From: Candidatus Gracilibacteria bacterium
Lineage (GTDB): Bacteria; Patescibacteriota; Gracilibacteria; UBA1369; UBA12473
Reading direction: 5' to 3'
Assembly: GCA_041658685.1 (NCBI GenBank)
Contig: JBAZZS010000003.1
Location: 62,001-126,000 of the forward strand
Length of the DNA: 64,000 bases
Positions 1 to 9,131 of the stretch are shown piece by piece (positions within the stretch are counted from its first letter, which is position 1; each line of letters opens with the position of its first letter). The notes beneath the pieces are model-generated. The model was not told the origin of the DNA. It made no database searches and was given only the letters and a program-made list of their open reading frames with translations. A program made the position numbers and the translations under genes.

Positions 1-96
1 TAAACAGGAGACATGGATGGTGAGTTAAATAATTAGAGAAATAAAATGCGGAGCGAATATACTTGAATTGGATACGTTTCGCAAGGCTTTTTCGGT

Positions 97-2202
97 TTAT
101 TTTCCCATGCCGCGCTCAGTTTTGATTTTTTCCATGACATTGGTTGGCGTTTTTTCATAGTGACCAAATTCCATGGAATAACTGGCACGCCCTTGAGTCA
201 TGGAGCGGAGATCCGTGGCGTATCCGAACATTTCGGAAAGAGGAACCGTGGCTTTGATGAATTTGGCGGTTGCGCGATCGCCCATTTCCGAGATTTGACC
301 GCGACGGGAACTGATATTTCCCATTACATCTCCCATGTATTCTTCCGGAGTGACGACTTCGACTTTCATGATGGGTTCGAGCAAAACCGGGCTGGCGGTA
401 AGCGCTCCTTTTTTGAAACAAATCGAGCCCGCGATTTTGAAGGCCATTTCCGAGGAGTCGACTTCATGGTAGGACCCATCGTAAAGTTCCACCTTGACGT
501 CCACCACCGGATAGCCGGCGAGTACTCCGCGGGACACGGCTTCTTCCACACCTTTTTGGACGGCGGGAATGTATTCTTTAGGGATTTTTCCTCCGACAAT
601 GGAGTTGATGAATTCGAATCCTTTTCCGGTTTCGTTTGGCCCAATATTCATGAGCACATGACCGTATTGTCCGCGACCTCCGGATTGTTTGGCGTATTTT
701 TCTTCCGCTTTCACGGTTTTTTGAACGGTTTCACGATAAGCAACCTGCGGTTTACCGACATTGGCTTCCACTTTGAATTCTCGGCGCATACGATCCACAA
801 TGATATCAAGGTGAAGCTCACCCATTCCTCCGATGATGGTTTGGCTGGTTTCTTCATCTGTGTGCATGCGGAACGTCGGATCTTCTTCGGCCAATTTTTG
901 GAGAGCAAATCCCATTTTTTCTTGGTCGGCTTTGGTTTTGGGTTCAATGGCGATGTGAATAACGGGTTCCGGGAATTCAATGGATTCGAGCACAATGGGT
1001 TTGTCTTCGGAGCAGAGGGTGTGTCCGGTGAAGGTGCGCTTGAGACCCACGGCTGCGGCAATGTCTCCGGCTCTTACGACTTTGACTTCTTCTCGAGAGT
1101 TGGCGTGCATTTGAACCAAACGGCCCATGCGTTCTTTTTCATCCGAAGAAGAGTTGTACACATAACTTCCGGCTTCGAGGGTTCCGGAATAAACGCGGAA
1201 GAAGCAGAGTTTTCCGACAAACGGATCGGCTGCGATTTTAAAAGCGAGTGCGGAAAAGGGTTCCGTGTCTTTGGCTTCACGCGTTTCTTCGTTTCCGGTT
1301 TCGGGGTTGGTGCCTTTGACTGCGGGAAGATCGAGAGGAGAAGGAAGGTAATCAATGACCGCATCGAGCATGAGTTGAACCCCCATGTTTTGCAGGGCCG
1401 AACCGCAAAGAACCGGAACTAAAATAAAATGGATGGTCGCTTTGCGAAGCGCGGCTTTGAGTTCTTCGAGGTTACATTCTTGATTGTTGAGATATTTTTC
1501 CGTGAGAGCTTCGTCGGTTTCGGCGATTCTTTCAACAAGCGTGTGGCGATAGTCTTCGACTTTAGCGACCATGTCTTCTGGGATTGGAATTTCCTTGACG
1601 ATTTCGCCGTTTTTCCCTTCAAATGTGTAGGCTTTTTTGGTGAGAAGATCGATGAGCCCCTTGAAGGTGTTTTCTTCTCCGATCGGGAGTTGGATGGCTA
1701 CGGCGTTTTTGTTGAGACGGGAATGAATGGAATCTAAGCTCATATAAAAATCTCCACCGATTTTATCCATTTTGTTTACAAAAGCGATGCGCGGAACATT
1801 GTATTTGTCCGCTTGACGCCAAACGGTTTCGGATTGAGGTTCCACCCCTTGAGATCCGTCGAACACCACCACGGCTCCGTCGAGAACGCGAAGAGAGCGT
1901 TCAACTTCAACCGTAAAATCCACGTGCCCGGGAGTGTCGATGATGTTGATACGATGAAGAGGCGCCATTTTGTGAGTGGGTTGCCAGAAACAAGTGGTGC
2001 AAGCGGAGGTGATGGTAATGCCGCGTTCTTGTTCTTGTTCCATCCAGTCCATAATGGCTGCGCCTTCGTGCACTTCACCGATTTTATGACTTTTCCCGGT
2101 ATAAAAAAGAACACGCTCGGAACACGTTGTTTTCCCGGCGTCGATATGGGCGCAAATTCCAATATTGCGGAGTTTTGTTAGGTCTGCATAGGTGTCGGAC
2201 AT
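97..2202 (-). CDS. fusA: Elongation factor G
   Basis: Translocation GTPase that moves tRNA and mRNA through the ribosome after peptide-bond formation. The 701-residue product has the usual family length. G1 motif AHIDAGKTT lies at residues 18-26, followed by DTPGHVDF (G3) and NKMD (G4); the C-terminal half carries the conserved EF-G domain IV/V sequence (GRGQYGHV, MGDVMGNISSRRG). The ATG at 2202 gives the canonical N-terminus. It is the last gene of the minus-strand rpoB-ssb-rpoC-rpsL-rpsG block, separated from rpsG by two lipoprotein genes and a terminator, so it may have its own promoter. The 5' flank is A/T-rich (TTTAAATT boxes) and shows no Shine-Dalgarno. Identification is essentially certain. 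Confidence 0.98.
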   Translation of the reverse strand: MSDTYADLTKLRNIGICAHIDAGKTTCSERVLFYTGKSHKIGEVHEGAAIMDWMEQEQERGITITSACTTCFWQPTHKMAPLHRINIIDTPGHVDFTVEVERSLRVLDGAVVVFDGSQGVEPQSETVWRQADKYNVPRIAFVNKMDKIGGDFYMSLDSIHSRLNKNAVAIQLPIGEENTFKGLIDLLTKKAYTFEGKNGEIVKEIPIPEDMVAKVEDYRHTLVERIAETDEALTEKYLNNQECNLEELKAALRKATIHFILVPVLCGSALQNMGVQLMLDAVIDYLPSPLDLPAVKGTNPETGNEETREAKDTEPFSALAFKIAADPFVGKLCFFRVYSGTLEAGSYVYNSSSDEKERMGRLVQMHANSREEVKVVRAGDIAAAVGLKRTFTGHTLCSEDKPIVLESIEFPEPVIHIAIEPKTKADQEKMGFALQKLAEEDPTFRMHTDEETSQTIIGGMGELHLDIIVDRMRREFKVEANVGKPQVAYRETVQKTVKAEEKYAKQSGGRGQYGHVLMNIGPNETGKGFEFINSIVGGKIPKEYIPAVQKGVEEAVSRGVLAGYPVVDVKVELYDGSYHEVDSSEMAFKIAGSICFKKGALTASPVLLEPIMKVEVVTPEEYMGDVMGNISSRRGQISEMGDRATAKFIKATVPLSEMFGYATDLRSMTQGRASYSMEFGHYEKTPTNVMEKIKTERGMGK

Positions 2203-2333
2203 GGATGAAAAGTTTAAATTTTAAATAATAAATTTTAAATGGGGAACATTAAATTCCCTTAAAAAAGCGTGGCCATTATAAGGATTGGAATAAAAAATAC
2301 AAGCCTTTCGTTCGCCTTATGGCTCATTGTGAC

Positions 2334-2846
2334 TTATTGAACGTACTCACTTAATATGTCTACGAGATTATTGTTTGCGTCGATGAGCTCGTTGTAGGTT
2401 GAGTGTAAGGCATCGTCATAGGAAGAAACTTTTTCCAGATCGCTTGAGAATGTTCCATTGGTGTAATAAGCGGTCATTTCCGCATACAATATTAAATATT
2501 CTTGGCTCAGGCCGAGATAATTTTTGAATTCTTGGAGCACGGCGGTTTCTTGTTCCGCGTTTTTACTTTTTAACGAAAGGATTGAGGAGGCATTTTGAAT
2601 GTGGGTTTCCATTTCCGTGTAAGCGATTTGAAGTGGGGTGATGTCGATGGTGGACGTTTCGGTGACGATGGAGGGGATGGCCGCGTCATAGACCGTGGTG
2701 CTGTTTTGGACCGAAGCCGATGTTTTATTCAGTACCTCCACGACCGCATTGTTGTATTCGATGGGGGAAAGTCCGCGAGAACAGCCAAAGGCGAGGGCTG
2801 TTAAGGCGATGAAAAAGCTCGTAAGGAGAATCTTTTTTAAAAACAT
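2334..2846 (-). CDS. Putative lipoprotein, paralogue A
   Basis: 170-residue exported protein. The N-terminus is a basic-hydrophobic signal (MFLKKILLTSFFIALTALAF) followed by GC at residues 21-22, a lipobox-like site, so it is probably lipid-anchored. The rest is predicted helical and rich in Tyr, Asn, Ser and Glu with no catalytic motif I recognise. It is clearly a paralogue of the next gene upstream (3002..3502): both have a YNNA(I/V)V segment just after the Cys, a KxxEQETAV segment in the middle and a YN(D/E)L(I/V)DxxNxLVD(I/V)L C-terminus. An intrinsic terminator separates the two, so this copy probably has its own promoter. Function unknown. Confidence 0.85.
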   Translation of the reverse strand: MFLKKILLTSFFIALTALAFGCSRGLSPIEYNNAVVEVLNKTSASVQNSTTVYDAAIPSIVTETSTIDITPLQIAYTEMETHIQNASSILSLKSKNAEQETAVLQEFKNYLGLSQEYLILYAEMTAYYTNGTFSSDLEKVSSYDDALHSTYNELIDANNNLVDILSEYVQ

Positions 2847-2938
2847 GAGGGAAGGAATTTTAAATAATGGATTGTAAATGAAGAATTTCCAGATTTTAAT
2901 TTATCAGATTTGGGTGAAATTGTAAAAAATTTAAAAAA

Positions 2939-2978
2939 TAAAAAAAATCTCTCGGCCCCATTGAATGAAGCCGAGAGA
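2939..2978 (-). terminator. Intrinsic terminator after lipoprotein B
   Basis: Read on the minus strand, a 9-bp perfect stem (TCTCTCGGC / GCCGAGAGA, plus-strand positions 48-56 and 70-78 of the 2900s) with a 13-nt loop is followed immediately by a run of T residues. It sits 24 bases after the stop codon of the lipoprotein gene 3002..3502 and ends that transcript before paralogue A. Confidence 0.9.
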
Positions 2979-3001
2979 AGAAATGCTTTGCGTTATTTCT
3001 G

Positions 3002-3502
3002 TTAAAATAATTCGAGCACATCCACCAACGCATTGTGAGAATCCACCAAATCGTTGTAAGCGTTGTAAAGTTTTTCATCCAAAATAGCCACCTGGTCCAA
3101 ATCACTGCCAAAATCACCCGTATAATAATCAATCATTTCACGATAACCCGTCACGTAAACGGTTCCTTTTGTATAATAATCGGTTAACGCGGTTCGAACG
3201 GCGGTTTCCTGTTCTTTATTTTGGCTTTCCAAAAGCAAAAGATCGGAGGAAATATAATCGATTTTTTCTTTGAGCTCGGTGTAGGCGGATTCCATGGCTA
3301 CGAGATCGATGGTGGAATCCTCATAAACCGTATCCGGTACGCTGACATCATAGGTGTCGGCTGACACTTCGACGGCATCGAGGGTTGGATTGAAGTGATC
3401 CACGATGGCATTGTTGTAATCAATGTAATCCATACCCGTGGTGCAACCCACTCCAAATAATAAAGCCAGAGAGAGGCCAAGGATGAGAGATATTTTTCTC
3501 AT
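3002..3502 (-). CDS. Putative lipoprotein, paralogue B
   Basis: 166-residue exported protein with a signal peptide (MRKISLILGLSLALLFGVGC) whose Cys at residue 20 is a plausible lipidation site. The mature part is acidic, Tyr-rich and probably helical. It shares the YNNAIV, EQETAV and YNDLVDSHNALVDVL segments with the downstream paralogue, so the pair arose by tandem duplication. It lies between rpsG and fusA, where str operons normally have nothing but EF-G, and is followed by a strong intrinsic terminator. No known domain recognised; a surface or periplasmic-face helical protein is all the sequence supports. Confidence 0.85.
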   Translation of the reverse strand: MRKISLILGLSLALLFGVGCTTGMDYIDYNNAIVDHFNPTLDAVEVSADTYDVSVPDTVYEDSTIDLVAMESAYTELKEKIDYISSDLLLLESQNKEQETAVRTALTDYYTKGTVYVTGYREMIDYYTGDFGSDLDQVAILDEKLYNAYNDLVDSHNALVDVLELF

Positions 3503-3632
3503 GAGAGGAAATTAAAAAATAAAGAGTTTAGTAAAACCGAGTTAAAGTTTAACAAAGGAGGGAATAAGAGTAAATCCCAAATATTGAAATGCGGGGGAGA
3601 AGATGGGGAGACCTTTCGCTGGCGTTGCGGGT

Positions 3633-4091
3633 CTAATATCTGGCAAAATGGGCGAAGGCTTTATTCGCGGCTGCCATTTTGTGCGTGTCTTCTTTTTTAC
3701 GAATTGCGGTTCCGGTTTCGGAAGCGGCATCCATGAGTTCCTTGGCAATACGAACCGCGACACGACCGCCTTTGCTTTTGCGTGCGGCTTCAAGAATCCA
3801 GCGGAAAGAAAGCATGACGCGTCGGCTCGGGGTCACTTCCATCGGAATTTGATACACGGCGCCTCCGATACGTTTGGGGCGAATTTCCATGGAAGGTTTT
3901 ACGTTTTCAATGGCTTTTTCAAATGTTTGTTCCGGGTTGTTGATGCCTTTCTTTTGCATCTCTTCCATGGTTTCCTGGAAAATGCGGCGAGCAATGCTTT
4001 TTTTGCCGCGTTTCATGATGTAGTTGATGAACTTTTCTTTGAGAGGAGTGGACCCTTCCGGAATGTGAGTGTGATGCTTGCTTGTTTGCAT
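3633..4091 (-). CDS. rpsG: 30S ribosomal protein uS7
   Basis: 152-residue primary 16S rRNA-binding protein that organises the head of the small subunit near the E site. The sequence shows the family signature (KFINYIMKRGKKSIARRI near the N-terminus, then GGAVYQIPMEV, RRVMLSFRWI and the Ala-rich C-terminal helix MAAANKAFAHFARY). Length is a few residues short of the E. coli-type protein. It follows rpsL by about 36 bases on the same strand, the standard str-operon order. The leader has the A/T-rich TTTAAAATCTAAAATTT box and no Shine-Dalgarno. Confidence 0.97.
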   Translation of the reverse strand: MQTSKHHTHIPEGSTPLKEKFINYIMKRGKKSIARRIFQETMEEMQKKGINNPEQTFEKAIENVKPSMEIRPKRIGGAVYQIPMEVTPSRRVMLSFRWILEAARKSKGGRVAVRIAKELMDAASETGTAIRKKEDTHKMAAANKAFAHFARY

Positions 4092-4127
4092 TTTAGAAAT
4101 TATAGATTATAAATTTTAGATTTTAAA

Positions 4128-4541
4128 TCACTTTTTTGGTTTTTTTGCTCCGTAAAGTGAGCGGGATTGCTTGCGATCTTTGACTCCTTGAGTATCGAGA
4201 GAGCCACGAAGAATATGATAGCGAACACCCGGGAGGTCTTTGACGCGGCCCCCGCGGACAAGAACCACGGAGTGTTCTTGAAGGTTGTGTCCTTCGCCGG
4301 GGATGTAAGCATTGATTTCAACTCCATTGGTGAGACGAACACGAGCGATTTTTCGAAGAGCGGAATTCGGTTTTTTCGGAGTCATGGTTGTGACTTTTAC
4401 ACACACCCCGCGTTTGAGCGGACAATTCAAATCAATGGGTCGGTTCTTGATGGTGTTAAAAATGCGGAGCAACGCCGGAGATTTACTCTTTTTTTTGGGA
4501 GTTCGGCGATTTTTTCGAACAAGTTGGTTGATGGTTGGCAT
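4128..4541 (-). CDS. rpsL: 30S ribosomal protein uS12
   Basis: 137-residue decoding-centre protein. Conserved segments MPTINQLVRKNRR, TTMTPKKPNSALRK and GHNLQEHSVVLVRGGRVKDLPGVRYH are intact; the two lysines that are mutated in streptomycin-resistant strains (TPKKPN and RVKDLPG) are both Lys. Between SPAL and CPLKRGVC there is an insertion of roughly 13 residues, as in Bacillus-type uS12 and unlike the E. coli form. The gene sits between rpoC and rpsG in the expected order. The 126-base gap to rpoC contains a small GAGAG-ACTT-CTCTC hairpin near 4586-4599 but no T-tract. Confidence 0.97.
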   Translation of the reverse strand: MPTINQLVRKNRRTPKKKSKSPALLRIFNTIKNRPIDLNCPLKRGVCVKVTTMTPKKPNSALRKIARVRLTNGVEINAYIPGEGHNLQEHSVVLVRGGRVKDLPGVRYHILRGSLDTQGVKDRKQSRSLYGAKKPKK

Positions 4542-4667
4542 GTAGGAAAGGGGTTTTGAATTAGGAATTAGTATTCAGGGATTGAGAGAGAAGTCTCTCC
4601 GCTTTGGTTCTGGCTTCGGGACTGTAATTGAAAATTAAAAAGAAATCAAACTATTTTGGAATGAACC

Positions 4668-7600
4668 TTACATGGGATCTTGTTCTTTCACTCCATGTCG
4701 TTTTCGGAAAACTTCTCCGGCCGGGATGAGTTTTCCGATGATGACGTTTTCTTTTAATCCTTCAAGTCCGTCCACACGACGGGTGGTGGAAGCCTCCACA
4801 AGTACGCGAATGGTTTCTTGGAATGAGGCGGCGGAAAGCCAACTGTTGGTTTGGAGAGAAATGCGAGTCAGACCCAAGAGTAGACGTTCGCCCTTGGCCG
4901 GCATTTTGCCTTTCTTTTTGAGTTCTTCACAGTTTTTCTCAAAAGAAATATTGTCGATGATTTCTCCCGGAAGATAGGTGCTGTCGTTAGGATCGGTGAC
5001 ACGCAATTTGGAGAACATTTGGCGCACAATGATTTCAATGTGCTTGTCGTCGATGTTCTGCCCTTGCGAGGCGTAGATCTTTTGGACTTCATGGAGAATG
5101 TATCCTTCCGCTTCTTCGATGCAAGAATATTTCATGATTTCACGAAGGTTTCGATGGCCTGTGGTTAACCCTTGGCCCGGCCCCACAAGATCTCCATTTT
5201 TTACGAGAGGAGATCGGCCTCCCGGAACTTTAAGCAATTCTTTGACCGCTTCATCGCTTTCAATCGTCATTTTATCGGCATCGAGTTTAACCACTTTTCC
5301 GTTTTCATCCGCCTTTACCGTCATTTTGGTTTCCGGATTTTCCGCTAAAACATCTTTGGCTTTAAAGCTTTGACCCACTTTGAAATGCGCTTTGGCTCCG
5401 GAAGGAAGAGCGTAAACTTTTGTGGTTTGCTCTTCCGAAACGATGGCGATTTCCATGGTTTTTCCTTTGTGGATGATTTTTACGCGGCCCGTTTGTTTGG
5501 CTAACAAAGAAGGACTCTTTGGGGGACGCGCTTCAAATAATTCTTCTACGCGAGTCAACCCTTGAGTGATGTCCCCGCCTTCGGCCACCCCTCCCATGTG
5601 GAAGGTTCTCATGGTGAGCTGGGTTCCCGGTTCTCCGATACTCTGTGCGGCGATGATTCCCACCGCGGTTCCCAGTTGAACCGGACGATTGTTTCCAAGA
5701 TCTCGGCCGTAACACATTTGGCAAATTCCATTCGGTGTTTGACATCCGAGAATGTTGCGTACAAACACTTCTTCGATTTTAGCGGCTTCGATTTTTTCCA
5801 ATACTTCGGGTGAAATTTCCATATTTTTCTTGGAAATAACTTTATTTGTGGAAGGATCTCTTACTTCTTTGGCTAAAATACGGCCAAGGATGCGTTTCCC
5901 GAATTCTTCTCCAATTTCTTTGCTTTGAGCTCGAGAAATGGGGAAGGCTTGCGTGGTGCCGCAATCTTGTTCCTTGATGACCACGTCTTGGACCGCATCG
6001 ACCAAACGGCGGGTGAGATACCCGGCTTCGGCGGTTTTAAGAGCGGTGTCGGATTTTCCTTTGCGTCCTCCGTGAGTGGCAATGAAGTATTCCAAGATAC
6101 TGAATCCTTCTTTTAGGTTGGCTTTGATCGGGAGTTCGATGGTTTCTCCAGCCGGATTGGCTACGAGCCCTTTCATTCCGCAAAGCTGCGTAACCTGGCC
6201 CCAGTTTCCACGAGCGCCGGAGTCAACCATGTAGAAAATATCATTATTGGGAGAGAAGTTTTGAATCATTATTTTGGCAATGTCGGATTTGGTTTGAGAC
6301 CAGATTTTGATGGTGTGGTCATAGCGTTCTTTATCCGTGACCATTCCTTTCCAATATTGATTGTTGATTTTCTTGACCATTTCCGAGGCTTCTTCCACAA
6401 TTTTTTCTTTTTCTTTTGGTACGATCATGTCCGCAAAGCTGATGGATAGCCCGGAGACGGTGGCGTACGTAAAACCGGTTTTTTTGATTTTATCGCACGC
6501 TTCGGCCGCCACTTCGGTACCGTGAGAGTTGTAGATTCGGGCGATGAGTCGAAGCAATGCTTTTTTGGTCATGGGCTCGTTGAGGTAAGCCATATCTTCG
6601 GGCAAGAGGTCGTTGAAAATCATACGACCCACCGAGGTTTCTCGAATTTCTCCTTTGACGCGAGCTTTGATCAAGGCTTGGAGGTGGACGTATCCGAGTT
6701 GATACGCGAGCAAAGCTTCATTCAAATTTCCAAACACCATTCCTTCCCCTTTTTTGCCGGCATGGGTTTGCGTGAGGTAGTAACAACCGAGCACCATATC
6801 TTGCGTGGGGTTGACCACCGGTTCTCCGGCGGATGGTTTCAATAAGTTGCGGCGAGAAAGCATGAGCATATTGGCCTCTTCTTGAGCCTTTTTTGAAAGG
6901 GGAACGTGCACGGCCATTTGGTCTCCATCAAAGTCGGCGTTGAAAGCCGGACAGACGAGGGGATGGACCATGATGGCTTTTCCTTCCACCAAGACCGGTT
7001 GGAAGGCTTGAATTCCAAGGCGATGTAAGGTTGGAGCGCGATTGAGCAATACAAAATGTTCTTTGGTGACTTGTTCGAGGATGTCCCACACCTCTTTTTT
7101 CCCGGACGTGATGAGTCGTTCGGCGTTTTTGATGTTATGAGCGTAGCCGTCTCGGATGAGTTGGCCGATTACAAAAGGTTTGAACAGTTCGAGGGCCATG
7201 GTCTTAGGCAATCCGCATTGATGCATCTTGAGGTGAGGTCCGACCACAATCACGGAACGACCGGAGTAGTCGACGCGTTTCCCGAGTAAATTTTGACGGA
7301 AACGACCTTGTTTCCCTTTTAACATGTCGGACAGGGAACGCAGTTTTCGTTTATCTCCGGTGTTGAATACGGCGCGAGTTTGGCGGGCGCTGTTGTTGAG
7401 TAAAGCGTCCACGGCTTCTTGAAGCATTCGTTTTTCATTGCGGCAAATGACCTCGGGAGCGCCAATGGACATGAGTCTTTTGAGACGATTGTTGCGGTTG
7501 ATGACACGGCGATACAGATCGTTTAAATCCGAAGCGGCAAAACGACCTCCATCGAGTTGGACCATGGGACGAAGATCCGGCGGGATCACGGGGAGCACGG

Positions 7601-8483
7601 TCATGATCATCCATTCGGGTTTGATGTTGGCTTTCATTAATCCTCGCATGAATTTAATGCGTTTGGTGAGTTTTTTGTGCTTTTGGCCACTGGCTTTTTT
7701 GAGTTGTTCGGCGAGTTCATCCGTGATTTTGGGGAGATCCATATTTTTAATCACTTCACGGATGGCTTCGGCCCCGGTTCCGGCTTTGAACACATGTCCG
7801 AATTTCATGGACATGTCGCGGTAGGAAAGCTCGGTCAAGATCGAACCCACTTGCAAGTCGTGCAATTCTTGACGTGCGGTGTTGTGTTTAAGGGTGAGTT
7901 CTTCGATTTCGTAAGCCATGCTAGATTCGAGTTTTTGGCGTTCTTCGTCGGTCTTGGTTTCTTCCTGTTTCTTTTTAAAATCGCGTTGAATTTGAGATTT
8001 GTAATTTTTGAATTCTTCCTTGAGTTGTTCGTAGGTTTCTTCCTTTGATTTTTCTTCCACTTGGGTCACGATGTAGGCTGCAAAATAAACCACTTGTTCA
8101 ATGGTTTTGACCGGGAGATTGATTAAAAGTCCGATACGGCTCGGGGTTGAACGAAGGAACCAAATGTGCGTCACCGGCACCGCGAGTTTGATATGCCCCA
8201 TTCGTTCGCGGCGGACGATGGAACGGGTGACTTCGACTCCGCATTTTTCGCAAATAACTCCTTTGTAACGGATGCGTTTGTATTTTCCGCAGTAACATTC
8301 CCAGTTTTTGGTGGGACCGAAAATACGTTCACAAAACAGACCGTCCCGTTCCGGTTTTTGGGTGCGGTAGTTGATGGTTTCCGGTTTTTTAACTTCACCG
8401 TGAGACCATGACAACATTTCTTCCGGAGAAGCCACGGAAATGGCGATTCCACAGAAGTCGATGGGGGTTTGAGGAGTGGGCAT
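4668..8483 (-). CDS. rpoC: DNA-directed RNA polymerase subunit beta'
   Basis: 1271-residue catalytic-clamp subunit of RNA polymerase. The active-site metal loop NADFDGDQMAVH is intact, as are the N-terminal zinc ligands (Cys63, Cys65, Cys78, Cys81) and the second zinc site (EQDCG ... GCQTPNGICQMCYG). The bridge-helix and trigger-loop regions (GSRGNWGQV-type, QSIGEPGTQLTMRTFHMGG) are recognisable. No fusion to rpoB and no large lineage-specific insert is obvious; a helical Lys/Glu-rich coiled stretch sits at about residues 145-210. ssb lies directly upstream instead of the usual rpoB. Confidence 0.98.
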   Translation of the reverse strand: MPTPQTPIDFCGIAISVASPEEMLSWSHGEVKKPETINYRTQKPERDGLFCERIFGPTKNWECYCGKYKRIRYKGVICEKCGVEVTRSIVRRERMGHIKLAVPVTHIWFLRSTPSRIGLLINLPVKTIEQVVYFAAYIVTQVEEKSKEETYEQLKEEFKNYKSQIQRDFKKKQEETKTDEERQKLESSMAYEIEELTLKHNTARQELHDLQVGSILTELSYRDMSMKFGHVFKAGTGAEAIREVIKNMDLPKITDELAEQLKKASGQKHKKLTKRIKFMRGLMKANIKPEWMIMTVLPVIPPDLRPMVQLDGGRFAASDLNDLYRRVINRNNRLKRLMSIGAPEVICRNEKRMLQEAVDALLNNSARQTRAVFNTGDKRKLRSLSDMLKGKQGRFRQNLLGKRVDYSGRSVIVVGPHLKMHQCGLPKTMALELFKPFVIGQLIRDGYAHNIKNAERLITSGKKEVWDILEQVTKEHFVLLNRAPTLHRLGIQAFQPVLVEGKAIMVHPLVCPAFNADFDGDQMAVHVPLSKKAQEEANMLMLSRRNLLKPSAGEPVVNPTQDMVLGCYYLTQTHAGKKGEGMVFGNLNEALLAYQLGYVHLQALIKARVKGEIRETSVGRMIFNDLLPEDMAYLNEPMTKKALLRLIARIYNSHGTEVAAEACDKIKKTGFTYATVSGLSISFADMIVPKEKEKIVEEASEMVKKINNQYWKGMVTDKERYDHTIKIWSQTKSDIAKIMIQNFSPNNDIFYMVDSGARGNWGQVTQLCGMKGLVANPAGETIELPIKANLKEGFSILEYFIATHGGRKGKSDTALKTAEAGYLTRRLVDAVQDVVIKEQDCGTTQAFPISRAQSKEIGEEFGKRILGRILAKEVRDPSTNKVISKKNMEISPEVLEKIEAAKIEEVFVRNILGCQTPNGICQMCYGRDLGNNRPVQLGTAVGIIAAQSIGEPGTQLTMRTFHMGGVAEGGDITQGLTRVEELFEARPPKSPSLLAKQTGRVKIIHKGKTMEIAIVSEEQTTKVYALPSGAKAHFKVGQSFKAKDVLAENPETKMTVKADENGKVVKLDADKMTIESDEAVKELLKVPGGRSPLVKNGDLVGPGQGLTTGHRNLREIMKYSCIEEAEGYILHEVQKIYASQGQNIDDKHIEIIVRQMFSKLRVTDPNDSTYLPGEIIDNISFEKNCEELKKKGKMPAKGERLLLGLTRISLQTNSWLSAASFQETIRVLVEASTTRRVDGLEGLKENVIIGKLIPAGEVFRKRHGVKEQDPM

Positions 8484-8557
8484 GAGTTGGGGTTAGCGAT
8501 TAGCGTTGAGAAAATGCGAGGAGGGAAGAAGGCCGAAAATTGCCTTTCAATTTTTGC

Positions 8558-9082
8558 TTAAAGACCAAGGTCGGCATCGATGATGTCGTCTCTTTTTTCG
8601 GATTTGGGTTTGTCTTCAACCGGGATGGATTTGGGTTCCGGGCTTGGAGTGGGTTCAAAATGATCTTCTCCTTCCGGGGAATTTTCACCTTCAAATCCGC
8701 CTTCATCAGCTATGGCTTGAGAAACTTCGAGATCGGCTTCTTCGCCGTCACGTCGTTTTTCGAGCATGATCATATCTTGAATGACCACTTCGGTTTTGAA
8801 TTTACGAATGCCTTCCGGAGTGTCCCAGCTGCGGGTTTTGAGATAACCTTCCACATAAAGAAGTTTCCCTTTGCGAACGTATTTTTCGCAAATTTCGGAA
8901 AGGCGAGCCCACGCCACGACTTCGTGGTATTCGGCGGAAGATTTTTTTCGGCCGTCCGAAGTGATCCATTCGCGGTTTGTGGCTAAACCAAAAGTGCAGA
9001 CGGTTTGTCCGCTTTGTGTTTTTCGGATTTCCGGGTCGCGAGTAACGTTCCCGATGATGATGACCTTGTTAACACTTCTCAT
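8558..9082 (-). CDS. ssb: Single-stranded DNA-binding protein
   Basis: 174-residue OB-fold protein that coats single-stranded DNA in replication and repair. The fold begins at residue 1 (MRSVNKVIIIGNVTRDPEIR) and the family motifs VCTFGLATNR, YHEVVAWARLSEIC and KGKLLYVEGYLKTR are present to about residue 110. The tail is Pro/Glu-rich and acidic and ends DDIIDADLGL, so it keeps an acidic tip but lacks the C-terminal Pro-Phe that partner proteins bind in E. coli SSB. Its place between rpoB and rpoC, 49 and 74 bases from each, is unusual. Confidence 0.95.
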   Translation of the reverse strand: MRSVNKVIIIGNVTRDPEIRKTQSGQTVCTFGLATNREWITSDGRKKSSAEYHEVVAWARLSEICEKYVRKGKLLYVEGYLKTRSWDTPEGIRKFKTEVVIQDMIMLEKRRDGEEADLEVSQAIADEGGFEGENSPEGEDHFEPTPSPEPKSIPVEDKPKSEKRDDIIDADLGL

Positions 9083-9131
9083 TGTGAGTGGTTTTAAGGA
9101 TTAAAAAGAAATTAAGTGAAAAATTTAAATA

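Noticed and set aside
160..1422. Long open frame of 420 codons antisense to fusA, and similar frames opposite rpoC, serS and dnaK (16965-17630, 19773-20546).
   Set aside because: They mirror the codon periodicity of conserved genes, have Phe/Gly/His-rich nonsense composition and no matching motif.
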